From Stenoxybacter acetivorans DSM 19021 (GTDB lineage: Bacteria > Pseudomonadota > Gammaproteobacteria > Burkholderiales > Neisseriaceae), in assembly GCF_000745895.1 (NCBI RefSeq), contig NZ_KN050771.1:1-64000 (forward strand): DNA of 64,000 nt, written 5' to 3'. Below are positions 25,292 through 34,212 of this stretch, piece by piece. The position numbers and the translations under genes are program-made. Every line of letters begins with the position of its first letter. Positions within the stretch are counted from its first letter, which is position 1. The notes beneath the pieces were generated by a model. The model did not search any database. It was not told the origin of the DNA and saw nothing but the letters and a program-made list of their open reading frames with translations.

Positions 25292-26698
25292 ATGAACTCT
25301 ACTAAAAATTACCAGGGAAATGGTCGGCTTATCCTGGGTATCGTTCTGCTGGTTCTTACATTCTGGATGTTTGCACAATCGATGCAAGCAGCCCTGATCC
25401 CTTCAATTGCACGGTCATTTGGTATCACTAATGATCCTGCTCAGATGGATTTACTTAACTTTGCTGCTTCTCTTGCCCCGCTTTTTTCTGCTGCCTGTGT
25501 TGTCGCAGCCGGTGGTCTTGCTGATCGGTATGGTCGGATAAAGTTTGCTTTCATTGGTACTGTATTGAGTGTTGCGGGTTCTGCACTGGTTGCCATCTCC
25601 TGGAATGTTGACATACTGATTGTCGGGCGTGCATTACAGGGCATTTCCGCAGCCTGTATTATGCCGGCAACGATAGCACTGGTGAAAACCTATTTTGAAG
25701 AAAAGAAACAAGCGACTGCATTAACATGGTGGTCGGTTGGTTCCTGGGGCGGGTCCGGCTTTTGTGCCATTCTCGCGGGGTTGGTTGAACCTAATCTTGG
25801 CTGGCAGGCTATTTTCTGGATAAGTACTGTTGTGGCTATTATTGGCTTTACCCTGATACTGGGAACGCCGGAAGTGAAAGCTGCCCCTACCGACAAGAAA
25901 TTCGACATGGTCGGAGCCATGATTTTTATTGTCTCTCTGATCTGCCTTGTACTTTCCGTATCCAAAGGCCGCAGCTGGGGATATACCGATATTCGCTTTA
26001 TCGGAACGCTCGCCGCAGCTATCCTGGGGCTGATTACTTTTTACTACGTGGAGAAGAAAGCCGATTCACGGGGCATTGCTCAGCTTGTTGATTTCAGCCT
26101 GTTCACTTCTCGCGGTTACTTCGGAGCAACACTATCCAATTTCTTGGTGAACTCAATTGTCGGTGCAATGGTTGTTGTCAATACTTATATGCTTAGAGGC
26201 AGGGGAATGAGTACAGGTGAGGTTGCTTTAATGACGATAACTTATGCCATTGCTGTACTGGCACTGTTACCCGTTGGCCAAAAAATCCTGTTTAAATTCG
26301 GTGGCAGATTACCAATGATTATTGGCACTGTGATTACATTTTCCGGTGTGATTTTGATGTCCTTCACTGGTATTGAAGATATTGGTTTATATAAAATACT
26401 TGTTATCGTAGGATATGCTTTATTTGGTTTAGGGCTTGGGACTTATGCTACTCCGTCAATTTATACAGCTGTTTCCGCTGCCCCTCAAGAAAAAGCCGCT
26501 GTTGCAGCCGGAATTTATAAGTTGGCTTCTTCATTGGGCGGCGCAATCGGTGTTGCACTTTCCCTCGCAGTATTCTCTGTTTTTGATGATATAAATAAAG
26601 CCGGAGCCGCAGGGCTGTGGCTGAATGTCGGGTTTGGTGTACTGGCGTTGTTGGCTGTTATATTTATTGTTCCCGGGCAAAAGAAAGTACAAAGTTAG
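25292..26698 (+). CDS. MFS transporter, DHA2-like, copy 2
   Basis: A 468-residue paralogue of the preceding transporter. Its start lacks two residues and differs slightly (MNSTKNYQGN), then it carries the same motifs, with GGLADRYGRIKFAF and VGRALQGISAACIMP. Differences cluster in transmembrane segments (for example WISTVVAIIGFTLILG against WISIAVAVIGFILMLG). This is compatible with either drift or altered specificity. Both copies are intact, so neither has decayed. The spacing of about 150 bases after copy 1 includes the palindrome and a repeated leader. Confidence 0.85.
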   Translation: MNSTKNYQGNGRLILGIVLLVLTFWMFAQSMQAALIPSIARSFGITNDPAQMDLLNFAASLAPLFSAACVVAAGGLADRYGRIKFAFIGTVLSVAGSALVAISWNVDILIVGRALQGISAACIMPATIALVKTYFEEKKQATALTWWSVGSWGGSGFCAILAGLVEPNLGWQAIFWISTVVAIIGFTLILGTPEVKAAPTDKKFDMVGAMIFIVSLICLVLSVSKGRSWGYTDIRFIGTLAAAILGLITFYYVEKKADSRGIAQLVDFSLFTSRGYFGATLSNFLVNSIVGAMVVVNTYMLRGRGMSTGEVALMTITYAIAVLALLPVGQKILFKFGGRLPMIIGTVITFSGVILMSFTGIEDIGLYKILVIVGYALFGLGLGTYATPSIYTAVSAAPQEKAAVAAGIYKLASSLGGAIGVALSLAVFSVFDDINKAGAAGLWLNVGFGVLALLAVIFIVPGQKKVQS

Positions 26699-26754
26699 GG
26701 AGGTCTTCAAAGCTAAAACCGAAAAAGTTATGGAGTAACATTATGGTTTACAGG

Positions 26755-26780
26755 ATGACTACTGTACTGGCAGTAGTCAT
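26755..26780. repeat. Perfect palindrome after MFS copy 2
   Basis: Identical to the element at 25196-25221: 10-base arms ATGACTACTG/CAGTAGTCAT with a TACTGG loop. Confidence 0.6.
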
Positions 26781-26790
26781 ACCTGTCTCA

Positions 26791-27044
26791 AAGCCTTTTT
26801 TGTTTCACTGGGTGAAATTCAATTTCATTTTGCCTATCCCATTCTGTCTTTCTTTATCCTTCCCAGTCTCATTTATAGCTGTACTATTATTTTTTCAAAA
26901 AAGAAAACATAGCCTATTCAGTAGATTTCAGATAATTAGCCGTAATTTTTCTGGCTAGTCATTTTGAAAAATTTAATAGTTCAGCTATATCTTGCATGAC
27001 AGGGAGGATCTATCTTAAAGGATTTCATTCAGGCTGCCTGTTAT
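26791..27044. other. Right border region of the acquired island
   Basis: This AT-rich stretch lies between the duplicated transporter unit and mutL and has no credible gene. The first uptake sequence after the island appears at about 27027. No inverted repeat, integrase or att-like site was recognised, so the right end of the transfer is not sharply defined. Confidence 0.4.
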
Positions 27045-28994
27045 TTATTGCCCACGCAAAAACAGCGCGTCTAAGTCTTGTAAGCTCAGTTTTACCCATG
27101 TTGGACGGCCATGATTGCATTGATTGGCGCGCTCGGTGTGTTCCATGTCGCGCAGCAAAGCGTTCATTTCAGGCAGGGTGAGTTTACGACCGGCGCGTAC
27201 CGAACCGTGGCACGCCATATTGGCAAGTATGCGGTTTTCTTCGGCGGCGATGTGTTGGCTGCTGCCGATGGTTGCCAGTTCTGCCAATACAGTACGGGCA
27301 AGTGTAACCAAATCGCTCTTGGCAAGCAGTGCCGGTGCGGTGTGAATGGCGAGTCGGTTTTCATCTAAAGCGGTGAGTTCCAAACCAAAACCGCGCAAAT
27401 TGTCAGCATATTCAACAGCAGTTGCCATCTCTTCATGGTCGGCTGAAAAAACAATCGGCATCAGCAAGGCTTGGCTGACAAGGCTGCCTTGCTCACTGCG
27501 TTGGTGTTTCATTTTTTCATAATTCACGCGCTCTGCTGCGGCGTGCATGTCTATCAGCAATAAAGCGTCTTGACCCTGCGCCAAAATATAAATATCAGAC
27601 AGTTGCGCAATGGCATAGCCCAAAGGCAGTGCGGCGACGGTTTCGTCATATCGATGATTGGTGTTATTTGTATCTTCGGGCGGGAAAATGCCGCGTTCGC
27701 GCTCCCATTGCGCCAATTCACTGTCATTTTCAATTGGATTATCCTCAATGGGATTATCAAATTTTTGCGCATCTTCTCGATAAAGTTCGGCATAGGTGTT
27801 TAAGGCCGCCTGCGATTCTTTTAAGCTCAAACCGCGCTGTATCGGCGCGCGGGCAGCTTGATACGGCACGGGGGTGCTGCGATGGCTGCCTGAAAAAGAT
27901 TCGGCGGAATTGTTGTATGTGGGTAACGCCGTTTCATTTTGGGCTTCATTTGCCGTGATTTGCCGCAATACTGCGCCCGCTTGCGATAAAGACGCGGTGT
28001 TTGCGGCGTTGGTGTCTGCCAAGGCTTTGTTGAGGGTATGAAATACCAATTGGTGAATCTGCTGGCTTTGGCGAAAGCGCACTTCGGTTTTAGCGGGGTG
28101 TACGTTTACGTCCACATCAGCGGGCGGCATTTCCAAAAACAAGGCAAATGCGGGCGTTATCGCGTGATGCAGCACATCACGGTAGGCTTGTTTGACGGCG
28201 TGAAGCAGTACTTTGTCGCGCACAAAACGGCGGTTCACAAACAAATATTGCTGATTGCTTTTGCCCTGCGCAAACGTGGGCTTGCTGATAAACCCACTGA
28301 GCCGAATTGCTGCTTCTTTGCTGTCTATGCTTAATGAGGCTGCCTGAAAATCACTGCCCAGTAAGGCGGCAACCCGTTCAGCAATGGTTTGTACCGGTAA
28401 AGACAGCGTGGTTTTGTCGTTGTGTTTGAGGGTAAACGCGATGTGCGGATGCGACAATGCCAACCGTTCCGTCATGTTGAGGCAATGGGCGTATTCGGTG
28501 GCTTCCGATTTAAGAAATTTGCGCCGCGCCGGTGTGTTGAAAAAAAGCTCTGCCGCTTCAATGGTTGTACCGACGGCGCGGACGGCGGCACGGGTTTCAC
28601 CCAATACACCGTCTTCAGCGTAAACACTGGCGGCAATATCGGCATCGGCGGTGCGGCTGGTTAAGGTGAGGCGGCTCACCGAGGCAATGCTCGCCAACCC
28701 TTCGCCGCGAAAACCCATGCTTGACACGGTTTCCAACTCGCTCAAATTATGGATTTTACTGGTGGCATGGCGGTGCAAAGCCAGCGCGATTTCATCAGCA
28801 GGAATGCCGCTGCCGTTGTCCGCAATAATCAATCGTTTGATGCCGCCGCCTGTGAGTGCGATGTCAATTTGGGTCGCACCTGCATCAATGCTGTTTTCCA
28901 GCAATTCTTTTAAGGCGTTGGCAGGGCGTTCCACTACCTCACCGGCGGCGATTTGATTGACCAAATGATCGGGCAACAGGTTAATATGATTCAT
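27045..28994 (-). CDS. mutL: DNA mismatch repair protein MutL
   Basis: A 649-residue MutL. The GHKL ATPase N-terminus shows IAAGEVVERPANALKELLEN, DNGSGI and SSMGFRGEGLASI. The C-terminus carries DMHAAAERVNYE (near 480), matching the metal-binding DQHAxxExxxxE motif of endonuclease-type MutL with Met for Gln, together with ACHGSVRAG and CNHGRPTW. This fits the latent nickase known from gonococcal MutL, in an organism where strand discrimination does not use MutH. The linker (about 340-440) is low in conservation. Convergent with the island, it restores the usual DUS-bearing sequence. Confidence 0.94.
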   Translation of the reverse strand: MNHINLLPDHLVNQIAAGEVVERPANALKELLENSIDAGATQIDIALTGGGIKRLIIADNGSGIPADEIALALHRHATSKIHNLSELETVSSMGFRGEGLASIASVSRLTLTSRTADADIAASVYAEDGVLGETRAAVRAVGTTIEAAELFFNTPARRKFLKSEATEYAHCLNMTERLALSHPHIAFTLKHNDKTTLSLPVQTIAERVAALLGSDFQAASLSIDSKEAAIRLSGFISKPTFAQGKSNQQYLFVNRRFVRDKVLLHAVKQAYRDVLHHAITPAFALFLEMPPADVDVNVHPAKTEVRFRQSQQIHQLVFHTLNKALADTNAANTASLSQAGAVLRQITANEAQNETALPTYNNSAESFSGSHRSTPVPYQAARAPIQRGLSLKESQAALNTYAELYREDAQKFDNPIEDNPIENDSELAQWERERGIFPPEDTNNTNHRYDETVAALPLGYAIAQLSDIYILAQGQDALLLIDMHAAAERVNYEKMKHQRSEQGSLVSQALLMPIVFSADHEEMATAVEYADNLRGFGLELTALDENRLAIHTAPALLAKSDLVTLARTVLAELATIGSSQHIAAEENRILANMACHGSVRAGRKLTLPEMNALLRDMEHTERANQCNHGRPTWVKLSLQDLDALFLRGQ

Positions 28995-29032
28995 GTGTGC
29001 TTCAATATCTTTTTAAATATTTGATGATGGCA

Positions 29033-29695
29033 TTATTGCACCGCTGTCTTTTCCCGCTTGGCAAGATAACGATGCCGAATAATTTCAATCACAACAGGGA
29101 CAACAGATAAAATAATAATCGCCAATAAAATTAAAGATAAATTATCTTTAACGATAGGCAATTGTCCGAAGAAATAACCGGCAAACGAAAATAGCAGTAC
29201 CCACATCAACGCACCAATAATGTTATAGCGCAAAAACCGTCCGTAATGCATGTGTCCCATGCCCGCCACAAACGGTGCAAATGTACGGATAATCGGAATA
29301 AACCGCGCCAAAATAATGGTTTTCCCGCCATGCTTGGCATAAAAGGCTTCCGTTTGCAGTAAATACTTGCGCTTAAATATTTTGGAATCGGGATTGGCAA
29401 ATAATTTCTTCCCAAAATATTTACCGATACTGAAATTGGCGGCATCACCCAACACGGCAGCGGCAAACAATAATGCCACCATAAGATAAATATTCATACC
29501 GCCCACCGCCGCAATGCTGCCGGCGGCAAATAATAAAGAATCACCGGGTAAAAACGGTGTTGCCACCAAACCGGTTTCGCAAAAAATAATCACAATTAAA
29601 ATGGCATAAATCCATACGCCGTATTGATGACTTAATTGTTGTAAATGTTGGTCGATGTGCAGAATAAAATCAATCAAAGCACCGATGAATTCCAT
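29033..29695 (-). CDS. DedA-family membrane protein
   Basis: A 220-residue polytopic inner-membrane protein. DedA signatures are [20 protein letters not shown] near residue 40, the motif [20 protein letters not shown] near 130, and [20 protein letters not shown]. DedA/VTT-domain proteins move undecaprenyl phosphate or phospholipids across the membrane and influence envelope stress tolerance; which of these applies here is unknown. It lies 37 bases before the mutL start, on the same strand, and downstream of a strong terminator that separates it from gapA. Confidence 0.88.
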   Translation of the reverse strand: MEFIGALIDFILHIDQHLQQLSHQYGVWIYAILIVIIFCETGLVATPFLPGDSLLFAAGSIAAVGGMNIYLMVALLFAAAVLGDAANFSIGKYFGKKLFANPDSKIFKRKYLLQTEAFYAKHGGKTIILARFIPIIRTFAPFVAGMGHMHYGRFLRYNIIGALMWVLLFSFAGYFFGQLPIVKDNLSLILLAIIILSVVPVVIEIIRHRYLAKREKTAVQ

Positions 29696-29757
29696 AACGA
29701 AGCAGTATATGATGAGAATAAGCGCATTCTAGCCGAATTTGATTGGCGGGTAACAGT

Positions 29758-29798
29758 AAAAAACAGGCTGCCTGAAAACTTTCAGGCAGCCTGTTTTT
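29758..29798 (-). terminator. Inverted DUS terminator between gapA and dedA
   Basis: AAAAACAGGCTGCCTGAAA and its complement form an almost perfect stem with a three-base loop and flanking A/T runs, 20 bases after the gapA stop. Confidence 0.9.
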
Positions 29799-29817
29799 AA
29801 TCAGCAGAAACAATCTG

Positions 29818-30846
29818 TTAAACCAATGCAGCAACGTCCATACCAAACATGGCGCGCGCGGTATTGAGCATTTGACAGCTGAAGCCCCACTCGTTGTCGT
29901 ACCACGACAACACTTTTACCATATTGCCGTTGGACACTTTGGTTAACGTGCTGTCAAAAGTGGAGGCTTGTGTGGTGTGGTTAAAGTCCATTGATACCAA
30001 AGGCAGCGTGTTGTAAGCAAGTATGTGCTTCATCGTGCCTTCACTCGCGGCTTTCACCAGCGCATTCACTTCTTCCACCGTGGTATCACGCGCGGCTTCA
30101 AAAGTTAAATCCACCAAAGACACGTTAATGGTTGGCACACGCACGGCAAAACCGTCGAGTTTGCCTTTCAATGCAGGCAATACCAAACCCACGGCCTTTG
30201 CCGCACCGGTTTTGGTGGGAATCATGTTTTCCACCGCACTGCGGGCGCGGCGCAGGTCGCTGTGGGCGTTATCGGTTAAGAGCTGGTCGCTGGTGAAAGC
30301 ATGAATGGTGGTCATCAGCCCTTTGGTGATGCCCAAGCCGTCATGCAAGGCTTTTGCCACAGGCGCCAAGCAGTTGGTGGTGCAAGAAGCGTTGGATACC
30401 ACTGTCATGTCTGCGGTAAGCACATCATGGTTCACACCGTAAACAATGGTGGCATCAACATCGTTGCCGCCGGGCGCGGAAATCAGCACTTTTTTTGCAC
30501 CTGCGTTTAAATGGGCTTGGCATTTTTCTTTGCTGGTAAACGCCCCTGTGCATTCAAACACCAAATCCACGCCCAAATCGCGCCAAGGCAATTGGGCGGG
30601 GTCGCGGGTAGAGAAAACCGGAATTTTGTCGCCATTTATCAATAAATGATTTTCATCATGAGCAACGGCTGCCGGAAAGCGGCCATGTACCGTATCAAAT
30701 TGGGTGATGTGTGCATTGGTTGCCAAATCACCGGTAACATTTACCGCCACAATTTCAAATTGGTGGCGCAGATTGTATTCATAAATGGCCCGCAAAATCT
30801 GGCGACCAATGCGACCATAACCATTAATGGCAACTTTCAAACTCAT
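29818..30846 (-). CDS. gapA: Glyceraldehyde-3-phosphate dehydrogenase (type I, NAD)
   Basis: A 342-residue glycolytic dehydrogenase with Rossmann motif [10 protein letters not shown] at 8-17, catalytic SNASCTTNC with Cys155, and [12 protein letters not shown] and [10 protein letters not shown] in the C-terminal half. The frame is open for 12 more codons upstream. The ATG at 30846 follows AAGGAACAATCCC and gives the usual MSLKVAING start. In Neisseria, GapA-1 also appears at the cell surface as an adhesin; nothing here tests that. A copy of the miniature inverted-repeat element lies about 100 bases upstream. Confidence 0.95.
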   Translation of the reverse strand: MSLKVAINGYGRIGRQILRAIYEYNLRHQFEIVAVNVTGDLATNAHITQFDTVHGRFPAAVAHDENHLLINGDKIPVFSTRDPAQLPWRDLGVDLVFECTGAFTSKEKCQAHLNAGAKKVLISAPGGNDVDATIVYGVNHDVLTADMTVVSNASCTTNCLAPVAKALHDGLGITKGLMTTIHAFTSDQLLTDNAHSDLRRARSAVENMIPTKTGAAKAVGLVLPALKGKLDGFAVRVPTINVSLVDLTFEAARDTTVEEVNALVKAASEGTMKHILAYNTLPLVSMDFNHTTQASTFDSTLTKVSNGNMVKVLSWYDNEWGFSCQMLNTARAMFGMDVAALV

Positions 30847-30948
30847 GGGATTGTTCCTTGGGGTGTGTCGTTGTTGTGTCAATCAAATTCCTAAATTGTA
30901 CGCTTTTTGCCTTTGGCTGTGTATGGTGAAATAGTCATTCGTGTTTTT

Positions 30949-31107
30949 ATTGCGTCCTAATTATAAATATTGCATCAGATTGTGAGGGGATTTTTGCGTC
31001 AGCCCGAGTGGAAAAAGGGAAAACAGGCGTCTGTTTGATCAATGCGCAACAACCGTGTACCTCAAAAAGCGCCCGCAAGATACGCAATATTTAATTGAAG
31101 GCACAAT
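30949..31107. mobile_element. Miniature inverted-repeat element, copy A
   Basis: This non-coding element of about 159 bases starts TTGCGTCCTAATTATAAATATT and ends in the imperfect complement AATATTTAATTGAAGGCACAA, each end flanked by TA. Its interior shares TCAGATTGTGAGG, GATTTTTGCGTCAG and GGCGTCT blocks with copy B (56154-56298). A central hairpin AAACAG-GCGT-CTGTTT sits at 31021-31036. It lies between the divergent gapA and glnK starts and could affect either promoter. No transposase is encoded and I do not recognise the family; it is not the Correia/NEMIS sequence. Confidence 0.6.
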
Positions 31108-31789
<682 letters not shown>

Positions 31790-31817
31790 TACCAAAACTT
31801 TTTGGGGGTTAAAAATC

Positions 31818-33137
31818 ATGAAAAATATGATGAAATTGCTTTCGGCAACTGGGGGGTTACTGCCTGCCGCCGCTTTCGCCGAAGGAGTCGCCGATTGGTG
31901 GCAGCCATTGTCTGCCATTGACTCGGGGGACACCGCTTGGGTAATGACTTCCGCCGTTTTGGTATTGTTTATGACCATTCCCGGCATTGCCTTGTTTTAC
32001 GGCGGTATGGATCGTAAGAAAAATGTGCTCGGCACCATGATGCACAGTTTTTCAATTGCCGCTTTGGTCAGTGTATTGTGGATGATCGTCGGCTACTCAC
32101 TGGCATTTACGCCGGGCAACGCTTTTATCGGCGGCTTAGACCGTTTCTTTTTGAGCGGCATGGGTTTGGATTTGGCAAAAGAAGTCGGCACAATCGCGCC
32201 GAATGCGGGTTCTGTTCCCGAAAGCGTGTTTATGTTCTTCCAAATGACTTTTGCCGTGATTTCCACTGCCATTGTTACCGGTGCATTTGCCGGTCGCATG
32301 AAATTTTCTGCCATGCTGTTGTTTTCCGGTGCATATTCCCTGTTGGTGTATGTACCTGTGGCACACTGGGTATGGGGCGGCGGCTTTATGGCTGCAGGCG
32401 GCGTGATGGATTATGCCGGCGGTACGGTTGTGCACATCAATGCCGGTGTTGCCGGTTTGGTGGCGGCTTTGGTGATTGGTCCGCGCTTAGGCTACGGCAA
32501 AGAATCGATGGCACCGCACAATATGGCTTTCACCTTAACCGGTGCTGCCATGCTGTGGCTGGGTTGGTTCGGTTTTAACGCAGGTTCTGCCGTTGCCGCC
32601 AATGCGTCAGCCGGCATGGCAATGGCAGTTACCCAAATTGCCGCCGCCGTTGCCGCATTAACTTGGATGCTGTGTGAAAAGCTGGCAGGGCACAAACCCT
32701 CTGCTTTGGGCTTGGCTTCCGGTGCGGTAGCCGGTTTGGTGGGCATTACGCCTGCTGCCGGTTTTGTCGGTCCGCAAGCGGCTTTGGTTATTGGTATTGT
32801 TACCGCAGTCGGCGCGTATCTCGCTTCTGTCGTGCTGAAACGCAGATTGGGTTATGATGATTCTTTCGACGCATTCGGCATTCACGGCTTCGGCGGCATC
32901 ATCGGTTCAATTTTAACCGGCGCATTGTTCTCCAATATGATTTTTGGCGGCGATGCCGCCATTGGCAGCCAATTGTGGATTCAAATCAAAGACGTCATCA
33001 TCAGCGTGGTGTACAGCGGCGCGGTCAGCTGGATTATTCTGAAAGCAGTTGGTTTAATTTGCGGCGGCTTGCGTGTGGAACGCGATGAAGAGCGCGAAGG
33101 CTTGGATTTGGCTATACACGGCGAACGTGTGGAATAA
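31818..33137 (+). CDS. amtB: Ammonium transporter AmtB
   Basis: A 439-residue Amt-family channel with a cleavable-looking N-terminus (LLPAAAFAEG) and then about 11 transmembrane segments. Signatures: FYGGMDRKKNVLGTMMHSF, HWVWGGGFM, YAGGTVVHINAGVAGLVAAL and FGIHGFGGIIGSILTGALF, including the pore histidine pair (in VVHINAG and FGIHGFGG). It conducts NH4+/NH3 into the cytoplasm and is gated by GlnK, encoded just upstream. The ATG at 31818 lacks a strong Shine-Dalgarno (GGGGGTTAAAAATC); translational coupling with glnK is likely. Confidence 0.94.
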   Translation: MKNMMKLLSATGGLLPAAAFAEGVADWWQPLSAIDSGDTAWVMTSAVLVLFMTIPGIALFYGGMDRKKNVLGTMMHSFSIAALVSVLWMIVGYSLAFTPGNAFIGGLDRFFLSGMGLDLAKEVGTIAPNAGSVPESVFMFFQMTFAVISTAIVTGAFAGRMKFSAMLLFSGAYSLLVYVPVAHWVWGGGFMAAGGVMDYAGGTVVHINAGVAGLVAALVIGPRLGYGKESMAPHNMAFTLTGAAMLWLGWFGFNAGSAVAANASAGMAMAVTQIAAAVAALTWMLCEKLAGHKPSALGLASGAVAGLVGITPAAGFVGPQAALVIGIVTAVGAYLASVVLKRRLGYDDSFDAFGIHGFGGIIGSILTGALFSNMIFGGDAAIGSQLWIQIKDVIISVVYSGAVSWIILKAVGLICGGLRVERDEEREGLDLAIHGERVE

Positions 33138-33169
33138 ACATCGCTTGGTAAGATAAAACCCCTTTGCAT

Positions 33170-33226
33170 TGAACTGCACCCCGAAAGTTGGACACCCAAC
33201 CCAACTTTGAGGTGCAGTTTTTTTTT
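33170..33226 (+). repeat. Palindromic repeat copy 1 (IS3-end-like), also terminator
   Basis: TGAACTGCACCCCGAAAGTT faces AACTTTGAGGTGCAGTT across a short loop and is followed by nine T. The halves resemble the outer ends of IS3-family (IS150-group) elements placed back to back. It lies just after amtB and can end its transcript. A near-identical copy lies at 33945-33996, beyond the toxin-antitoxin genes. Confidence 0.7.
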
Positions 33227-33404
33227 ATTACTCACTCACTTTTTTCAGGAAGCCTTACCCATGAAACTCGAATACATGATTCCCGAACTTCTGGAAGCTA
33301 ATAATGTTTTGGCTGTCTGAAGCATATCCTGTAGTGATTGTGGAACTTTAAAATCAGCCCCGAAAAAGAGTATAATTAAGCATCAAATTTAGGATGAAAT
33401 AAAA

Positions 33405-33647
33405 ATGAATATCGTACTTGCCGATTATGCAGTCAGTGTTACTGACCTAAAACGAAACTTCAGCCACATTGTCAGTGAAGCTGACGGCGCAGTTGCTGTT
33501 TTAAACCATAATAAACCCGAAGCCTACTTGCTTTCAGCGCAACGTTACGAAGCCCTTATGGATTATCTGGAAGATTTAGAAGACCTAAAATTGGCTCATG
33601 AACGCATGGGCTTACCTGCCAGAAAGGTTAATCTTGAAGACTTATGA
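33405..33647 (+). CDS. Type II antitoxin, Phd/YefM family
   Basis: An 80-residue antitoxin. The N-terminal DNA-binding part has VSVTDLKRNFSHIVSEADGAVAVL-type sequence and NKPEAYLLSAQRYEALMDYL. The acidic C-terminal tail, ending ARKVNLEDL, would wrap the toxin. It should neutralise the RelE-like toxin encoded next and repress its own promoter (a TATAAT lies at about 33370). The gene overlaps the toxin gene by 14 bases. The pair sits between two copies of a palindromic repeat, suggesting a mobile cassette. Confidence 0.88.
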   Translation: MNIVLADYAVSVTDLKRNFSHIVSEADGAVAVLNHNKPEAYLLSAQRYEALMDYLEDLEDLKLAHERMGLPARKVNLEDL

Positions 33648-33927
33648 ACTGGCTTTCATTGAACCTGCGTTGGCTGAATGGAAAAAATTAGACGGCAGTA
33701 TCCGTACTCAATTTAAAAAGAAGCTGGCTGAACGTCTGACAAATCCACACATACCGTCTGCGGCATTACACGGAATGTCGGATTGCTACAAAATCAAATT
33801 AAGAAAAGTAGGTTATCGCTTAATCTATCAAGTTGATGATAATGTTGTCGTGGTTACAGTCATTGCCGTTGGCAAACGTGATAAAAACAAGGCTTACACG
33901 CAAGCGGATAAACGCTTAATTGAGTAG
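33634..33927 (+). CDS. Type II toxin, RelE/ParE family
   Basis: A 97-residue toxin read from a TTG at 33634, the codon best spaced from the AGAAAGG ribosome site inside the antitoxin gene. An upstream in-frame ATG (33598) would add a non-conserved extension. The sequence LAFIEPALAEWKKLDGSIR, then LRKVGYRLIYQVDDNVVVV and AVGKRDKNKAY, is typical of RelE. The basic residues in GYRLIY and GKRDKNKAY correspond to the ribosome-bound mRNA cleavage site. It forms a module with the overlapping YefM-like antitoxin. Confidence 0.87.
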   Translation: MKTYELAFIEPALAEWKKLDGSIRTQFKKKLAERLTNPHIPSAALHGMSDCYKIKLRKVGYRLIYQVDDNVVVVTVIAVGKRDKNKAYTQADKRLIE

Positions 33928-33944
33928 AGAAAAAACACGCCAAA

Positions 33945-33996
33945 TGAACTGCACCCCGAAAGTTGGACACCGCAACCCAACTTTGAGGTGCGGTTT
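33945..33996. repeat. Palindromic repeat copy 2 (IS3-end-like)
   Basis: The sequence equals copy 1 (33170) except for one inserted G in the loop and a CAG-to-CGG change in the second arm. It lacks the T run. It lies 17 bases after the toxin stop. The region from here to 34212 has one further inverted repeat (GATAGGCAA/TTGCCTATC, 34031-34061) and no gene. Confidence 0.7.
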
Positions 33997-34212
33997 GCAT
34001 GTGCAAAGGATTTTTCTTTTCCGTTCGGGCGGATAGGCAAAATTGTCCAAGATTGCCTATCACAGGCTACCTGAAAGAATATCAATCATTCATCAGATTT
34101 GGCGTTGAAGCCATATACACTGTTAAACAGCTTGCCACACCGCACACTTTCAGCGGATAGGCTACATCAATGTATGGGATTATTCAGCAGAATTATCAGC
34201 ATCACGGGCTTG

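Larger units (their letters stand above)
25233..26790. repeat. Tandem duplication, unit 2
   Basis: Second unit of the 1.56-kb tandem duplication. It begins ACCGGCATCTGATTGTCAGT, as unit 1 does, and ends at the same ACCTGTCTCA. The most conserved blocks are the 5' and 3' coding ends and the palindrome. Confidence 0.85.

Noticed and set aside
30949-31107. Correia/NEMIS element
   Set aside because: The ends do not match the TATAGTGGATTAA-type termini of that family, although size and TA flanks are similar.
33261-33320. Mini-ORF of 19 codons after the palindromic repeat
   Set aside because: Too short to judge; it may be a relic of an IS3 orfA, but no residues are diagnostic.
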